From contig JAUVOS010000017.1 in the NCBI GenBank assembly GCA_030599055.1, forward strand, positions 1 to 18,333: a DNA stretch of 18,333 nt, in the 5' to 3' direction. The translations under genes and the position numbers were made by a program. Below, piece by piece: positions 15,278 to 18,333 of this stretch; within the stretch, counting starts at the first letter, position 1, and every line of letters begins with the position of its first letter. The DNA comes from Lutibacter sp. (lineage in GTDB: Bacteria > Bacteroidota > Bacteroidia > Flavobacteriales > Flavobacteriaceae). Below the pieces are notes generated by a model that worked only from the letters and a program-made list of their open reading frames with translations, was not told where the DNA came from and did not search any database.

Positions 15278-15473
15278 CAGGGCAAACACATACTTTTAAA
15301 TGAGTGCTGATTATCAATGGGTTAAATTTTTAAATAATCATAACTTTGTGGCGCTTTGAGTTATCGCTGTGTCTCTTTGCGAAATAGTCTTTTTATGCTG
15401 TGTTACAAGCTATTACGAAGAGTTGCCCAAAGAAAACACAAAGTTTCACAGAGAAAAGCATGCGTTTGCCCTG
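15278..15473. repeat. 196-bp block bounded by 20-bp inverted repeats
   Basis: Outer arms at 15278-15297 (CAGGGCAAACACATACTTTT) and 15454-15473 are inverted copies matching at 18 of 20 positions. Nested inside, AACTTTGTG-x3-CTTTG (15342-15358) pairs imperfectly with its inverted copy at 15428-15445. The interior has the CTTTGTG/CTTTGCG words common in Bacteroidota spacers and no coding frame. It may be a MITE-like element or a structured intergenic repeat. No clean target duplication was found: GAAAGT occurs just left of the block and again 4 nt right of it, but the left copy belongs to a repeat tract. Confidence 0.55.
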
Positions 15474-15542
15474 TCTCGAAAGTACCTCGACTAAATTGTT
15501 ACAAAAAATAATAGTATTTTCGTATTCTATAAATTAAAAAAA

Positions 15543-16124
15543 ATGGAAAAAGACTTTTTTTCTCATGAAACTGCAATAATAGACGCAAATTGTACTATCG
15601 GTGAAGGAACAAAAATTTGGCATTTTTCTCATATCATGTCTAATTCCGTAATAGGAAGAAACTGTAATATCGGTCAAAACGTAGTAATTTCTCCCGATGT
15701 TGTTTTAGGAAACAATGTAAAGGTTCAAAACAATGTTTCAATCTATACTGGTGTTATCTGCGAAGATGATGTTTTTTTAGGGCCTTCTATGGTTTTTACA
15801 AATGTTACCAATCCCAGAAGTGCCATTGTACGTCGCGGTCAATATGAAAAGACACTCGTAAAAAAAGGAGTAAGTATCGGAGCGAATGCTACCATTGTCT
15901 GTGGAAATGACATAGGAGAATACGCCTTTATCGGTGCAGGAGCGGTAATTACAAAAGAAGTAAAACCCTATGCTTTGGTCGTTGGAAATCCCGCAAAGCA
16001 AATAGGTTGGATGAGTGAATACGGACACCGCTTAAATTTTGATGACAAAGGTTTTGCTACTTGTCCTGAAAGTCAAGAAATCTATCGGCTTAAAGAGGAT
16101 AGAATTACTAAAACCCAAAAGTAA
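15543..16124 (+). CDS. wbpD: Sugar N-acetyltransferase, WbpD/WlbB type (left-handed beta-helix)
   Basis: This 193-residue cytoplasmic acetyltransferase is built on hexapeptide repeats, visible as recurring I/V-G-x-x-x triplets from about 12 to 150 (for example T18-I-G-E-G, V37-I-G-R-N, V54-L-G-N-N, S111-I-G-A-N, I130-G-A-G-A). Family features are N90-P-R-S-A-I-V-R-R-G, Y101-E-K-T-L-V-K-K-G, A143-L-V-V-G-N-P-A-K-Q-I-G-W-M-S and G161-H-R-L. Enzymes of this type acetylate the 3-amino group of UDP-2-acetamido-3-amino-2,3-dideoxy-glucuronate, a step toward diacetylated surface sugars. The exact substrate is inferred from motif similarity. Partner dehydrogenase and aminotransferase genes (WbpA/B/E types) are not in the window. 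The ATG at 15543 is the family start. The next gene begins after only 4 nt, so they are probably one operon. Confidence 0.85.
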   Translation: MEKDFFSHETAIIDANCTIGEGTKIWHFSHIMSNSVIGRNCNIGQNVVISPDVVLGNNVKVQNNVSIYTGVICEDDVFLGPSMVFTNVTNPRSAIVRRGQYEKTLVKKGVSIGANATIVCGNDIGEYAFIGAGAVITKEVKPYALVVGNPAKQIGWMSEYGHRLNFDDKGFATCPESQEIYRLKEDRITKTQK

Positions 16125-16128
16125 AAAG

Positions 16129-18159
16129 ATGAAATATAAACTGATTTTTATAACACTATTTATGCTTTTATGGGGTTGGGTTTCTCAGGCTCAGGTTAAA
16201 ACATATCCGGTTTATCCCGGTTGTGAACAAGACAGCATTACTTCCAAAAAGGAGTGTTTTATAAAAAGTGTTTCAAAAGGTTTTAACGAAAATTTTGAAG
16301 CCCCAAATACACTAGAATCAGAATCTTTTACGGTTGTATTTACAGCGACTAAAGAAGGTGTTTTTTATGTCTCATATGTCGATACACAACATTCCGAAAT
16401 CAAACAAGAAGTAAGACGTGTTTTTAGTTTATTTGATACATTTTCTCCGGCTACATACAACAATCATCCTATTGATATGCAATTTCTATTGCCGTATCCA
16501 ATAAATGAAAAAAAGAAAAATACGAATACGATACCTTTAGAAGGAAAATCTGAAAAACAATACAAACAGAAATATGCCAATTCAAAATTCAAATCCAATT
16601 TACGAATTCCATTAACACATCTTACGTATCAAAACCTACCGAACTATTCGTTTGCTACTAATACGCACGACGCTGTCAAACCATTTACTTATGCAAACGT
16701 CTCTCAACACGTCAATTTAGATTCGTTGCATACTGATTTACTAAAAGATAAAAAAACATGGTTGGGTCGTAAATTTTGGAATGAAAATATGTTAGACATA
16801 AGTGGAGCTAATTATTGGTTTCATGTTGACCCTATTGTTGATTTACAAATGGGAAAAGACAATACGCAAGAAGACTACACCTACAACAACACAAGAGGTG
16901 TTAAAATAGAAGGTAGTTTAATTAATAAAATCGGTTTTTCTTCAACTTTATTAGAGAGTCAAGGGCGCTTTGCTGACTATTTTAACAGCTATGCATTATT
17001 TAAAAAACCAATTAGCGAAGCATATGCTACCATTCCTTCAAGAGATACCTCAAACGAATTTAAAGATAATGCTTTTGATTATCCAATGACTACAGGTTAT
17101 TTGAGTATTACTCCTTTTGATTTTATGAATATTCAATTTGGTCATGACAAAAATTTTATTGGTGAAGGTTATCGTTCGTTATTTTTATCTGATGTTGGTG
17201 CGCCATATACTTTTTTAAAGATTAATACCAAGTTTTGGAAGATTCAATATACCAATCTTTGGACCTGGTTACGTGATGTAGATACTGAAACGGCAAATGA
17301 CGAGCCCTATAAGAGAAAATACATGGCATTGCATTATTTAAGCTGGAATGCTACAAAAAACTTGAATATTGGATTGTTTGAAAGTGTTACTTGGGCAAAA
17401 ACTCCCGAACGTGGCTTTGATGTTCATTATTTAAACCCTGTAATTTTTTTCAAAGCATTAGAGTTTTCTAATGGTTCACGTGCTGGAAATACGACCATTG
17501 GATTAAGTGCTAATTATCGTTTATTCAACACAATTCAACTTTATTCACAATTCTTATTAGATGAAATGACAACGGAATTCTTTCTAAAAGGAGATGGATA
17601 TTGGGCAAATAAATATGGATTTCAATTTGGGGCAAAATATTACAATGCCTTTAAAGTTCAGAATTTAACACTGCAAGCCGAGTATAATCAAGTGCAACCT
17701 TTTACCTATTCTCATAGTAAGACTGAATTAAATTATGCTCACGTCAATCAACCACTAGCTCATTTATGGGAAAGTAATTTTAATGAATTTACTGCCATAG
17801 CTTCATATCAAAAAAACAGGTGGTTTGGGAAAACAAAACTAATTTTTGGGACCAAAGGATTTGATATAAATTCCGATACAGATAGCTTCAGTTATGGAGG
17901 TAATATTCTTCGATCAACATCAGATAAAAATTCCATTTTTGGAGTAAAACTTGGCCAAGGAAATAAAGCAAATATCTTAATCGGAGAATTACAAGCAGGT
18001 TATCTAATTAACCCGGCTTCAAATCTGAAAATATTTGGTAGTGTATTATACAGAGACTTTTCATCGGAATTGCCAAATACAATATTTGAAAATAAAACCA
18101 CTACATGGTTTAATGTAGGTTTGCGAACAGACATTAGTAATTGGTATTTTGATTTTTAG
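16129..18159 (+). CDS. Outer-membrane protein with TonB-C-like N-terminal domain and Wzi-type barrel; probable gliding protein RemB
   Basis: The protein has 676 residues from the ATG at 16129. It begins with a signal peptide (MKYK plus a hydrophobic core, A-Q cleavage near 22). Residues about 25-125 resemble a TonB C-terminal domain: Y26-P-V-Y-P-G-C32, C43-F, a central strand pair F70-T-A-T-K-E-G-V-F-Y and R96-R-V-F-S-L-F-D-T-F-S-P-A-T then N-N-H-P-I-D and L120-L-P-Y. A polar linker (about 126-205) leads to a long beta-rich region with W211-L-G-R-K-F-W-N-E-N, N254-T-R-G-V-K-I and G279-R-F-A-D-Y, typical of Wzi-like capsule-binding barrels. It ends in aromatic phenylalanine, as many outer-membrane barrels do. 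This layout fits proteins annotated RemB in flavobacteria, linked to gliding motility, but that assignment is from memory. An upstream extension of the frame from 16039 overlaps the acetyltransferase and would bury the signal peptide, so it was rejected. It lies 4 nt after that gene. Confidence 0.78.
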   Translation: MKYKLIFITLFMLLWGWVSQAQVKTYPVYPGCEQDSITSKKECFIKSVSKGFNENFEAPNTLESESFTVVFTATKEGVFYVSYVDTQHSEIKQEVRRVFSLFDTFSPATYNNHPIDMQFLLPYPINEKKKNTNTIPLEGKSEKQYKQKYANSKFKSNLRIPLTHLTYQNLPNYSFATNTHDAVKPFTYANVSQHVNLDSLHTDLLKDKKTWLGRKFWNENMLDISGANYWFHVDPIVDLQMGKDNTQEDYTYNNTRGVKIEGSLINKIGFSSTLLESQGRFADYFNSYALFKKPISEAYATIPSRDTSNEFKDNAFDYPMTTGYLSITPFDFMNIQFGHDKNFIGEGYRSLFLSDVGAPYTFLKINTKFWKIQYTNLWTWLRDVDTETANDEPYKRKYMALHYLSWNATKNLNIGLFESVTWAKTPERGFDVHYLNPVIFFKALEFSNGSRAGNTTIGLSANYRLFNTIQLYSQFLLDEMTTEFFLKGDGYWANKYGFQFGAKYYNAFKVQNLTLQAEYNQVQPFTYSHSKTELNYAHVNQPLAHLWESNFNEFTAIASYQKNRWFGKTKLIFGTKGFDINSDTDSFSYGGNILRSTSDKNSIFGVKLGQGNKANILIGELQAGYLINPASNLKIFGSVLYRDFSSELPNTIFENKTTTWFNVGLRTDISNWYFDF

Positions 18160-18333
18160 GGGGTTACCGCGAAGATGCGAAATCGCAAAGTCATTTTAAT
18201 TGTAAACCAATAGTTTTAAAAATAACGGGGCAGATAAAAAAGTTGGGGAGTAATGATAAAAGAATTATTGTAATTTTTTGGACATAAATAACCCATATTG
18301 AAAAGTAACTTTAGTAACGGAGTTATATACGCA
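18160..18333. other. 174-bp trailing spacer with a CGCAAAG-type repeat
   Basis: The words CGCGAAG, ATGCGAA and ATCGCAAAG (18168-18190) follow 8 nt after the preceding stop codon, again resembling a heptad tract. The rest is AT-rich and shows no terminator, gene or full promoter. TAACTTTA (18306-18313) is a weak -7 candidate for a gene beyond the window. Confidence 0.4.

Larger units (their letters stand above)
15212..15542. other. 331-bp divergent spacer between RND transporter and wbpD-like gene
   Basis: From left to right this holds a -7 promoter match for the transporter (15229-15236), a heptad tract (15240-15276), a 196-bp block bounded by 20-bp inverted repeats (15278-15473) and an AT-rich leader before the acetyltransferase. 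A weak plus-strand promoter candidate (TTG at 15496, TATTTTCG at 15515-15522) has a short spacer. No coding frame is convincing. Confidence 0.55.

Noticed and set aside
15260..15490. GAAAGT as a target duplication of the 15278-15473 block
   Set aside because: The left copy is part of a heptad tract and the right copy is separated from the arm by 4 nt, so the match is not clean.
16039..16128. 30-codon extension of the Wzi-like protein into the acetyltransferase gene
   Set aside because: It would bury a good signal peptide and overlaps the upstream gene in another frame; the ATG at 16129 begins the signal peptide.

Overview
The window looks like a chromosomal segment of a Bacteroidota bacterium, most likely in class Flavobacteriia. 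The support is the low G+C content, two good matches to the Bacteroidota promoter form (TTTG, about 20 nt, TAnnTTTG), few Shine-Dalgarno sites, a menaquinone gene, a flavobacterial-type GdhA, and a TonB-C/Wzi outer-membrane protein resembling gliding protein RemB. No rRNA, tRNA, CRISPR array, phage module or intact transposase is visible.

Layout. Positions 1-2584 hold a minus-strand cluster, read from right to left: a CCG-domain Fe-S protein, menA and a UPF0173 metal-dependent hydrolase, closed by a strong hairpin terminator at 29-69. Minus-strand pheS (2897-3916) and plus-strand gdhA (4238-5581) diverge from a shared 321-bp promoter region, and gdhA ends in a clear terminator. A small four-helix membrane protein with two cysteine pairs follows (5687-6064). 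The central 6.3 kb (6441-12780) is an old tandem pair of about 1000-residue proteins, here called copy A and copy B. Each joins a degenerate receiver, a canonical-looking receiver, a family-specific linker, a PPDK/PEP-synthase type ATP-grasp domain and a conserved C-terminal domain. Both lack the phosphohistidine and PEP-binding domains of true PEP synthase. Convergent to them is a minus-strand RND/MMPL transporter (12851-15211). On the plus strand, a WbpD/WlbB-type sugar N-acetyltransferase (15543-16124) lies 4 nt from the TonB-C/Wzi protein (16129-18159), and the two probably form a surface-polysaccharide or motility operon.

Two observations stand out. First, a 262-bp non-coding element (9392-9653) with 22-bp terminal inverted repeats and a 5-bp target duplication (TATAA) sits inside the last codons of copy A. 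It replaces the native 15-residue tail with 11 element-encoded residues. The lost tail is still readable downstream (9659-9707) and matches the tail of copy B, so the insertion can be reversed on paper to the base. Second, most intergenic spacers carry short tracts of degenerate words spaced 7 (sometimes 8) nt apart. Each spacer has its own word, and the tracts abut start or stop codons; some are inverted to form hairpins. A second inverted-repeat-bounded block (15278-15473) and a possible antitoxin relic (2689-2791) are further candidates.

No database search was possible. Family names rest on recognised motifs, and the function of the central pair is unknown.
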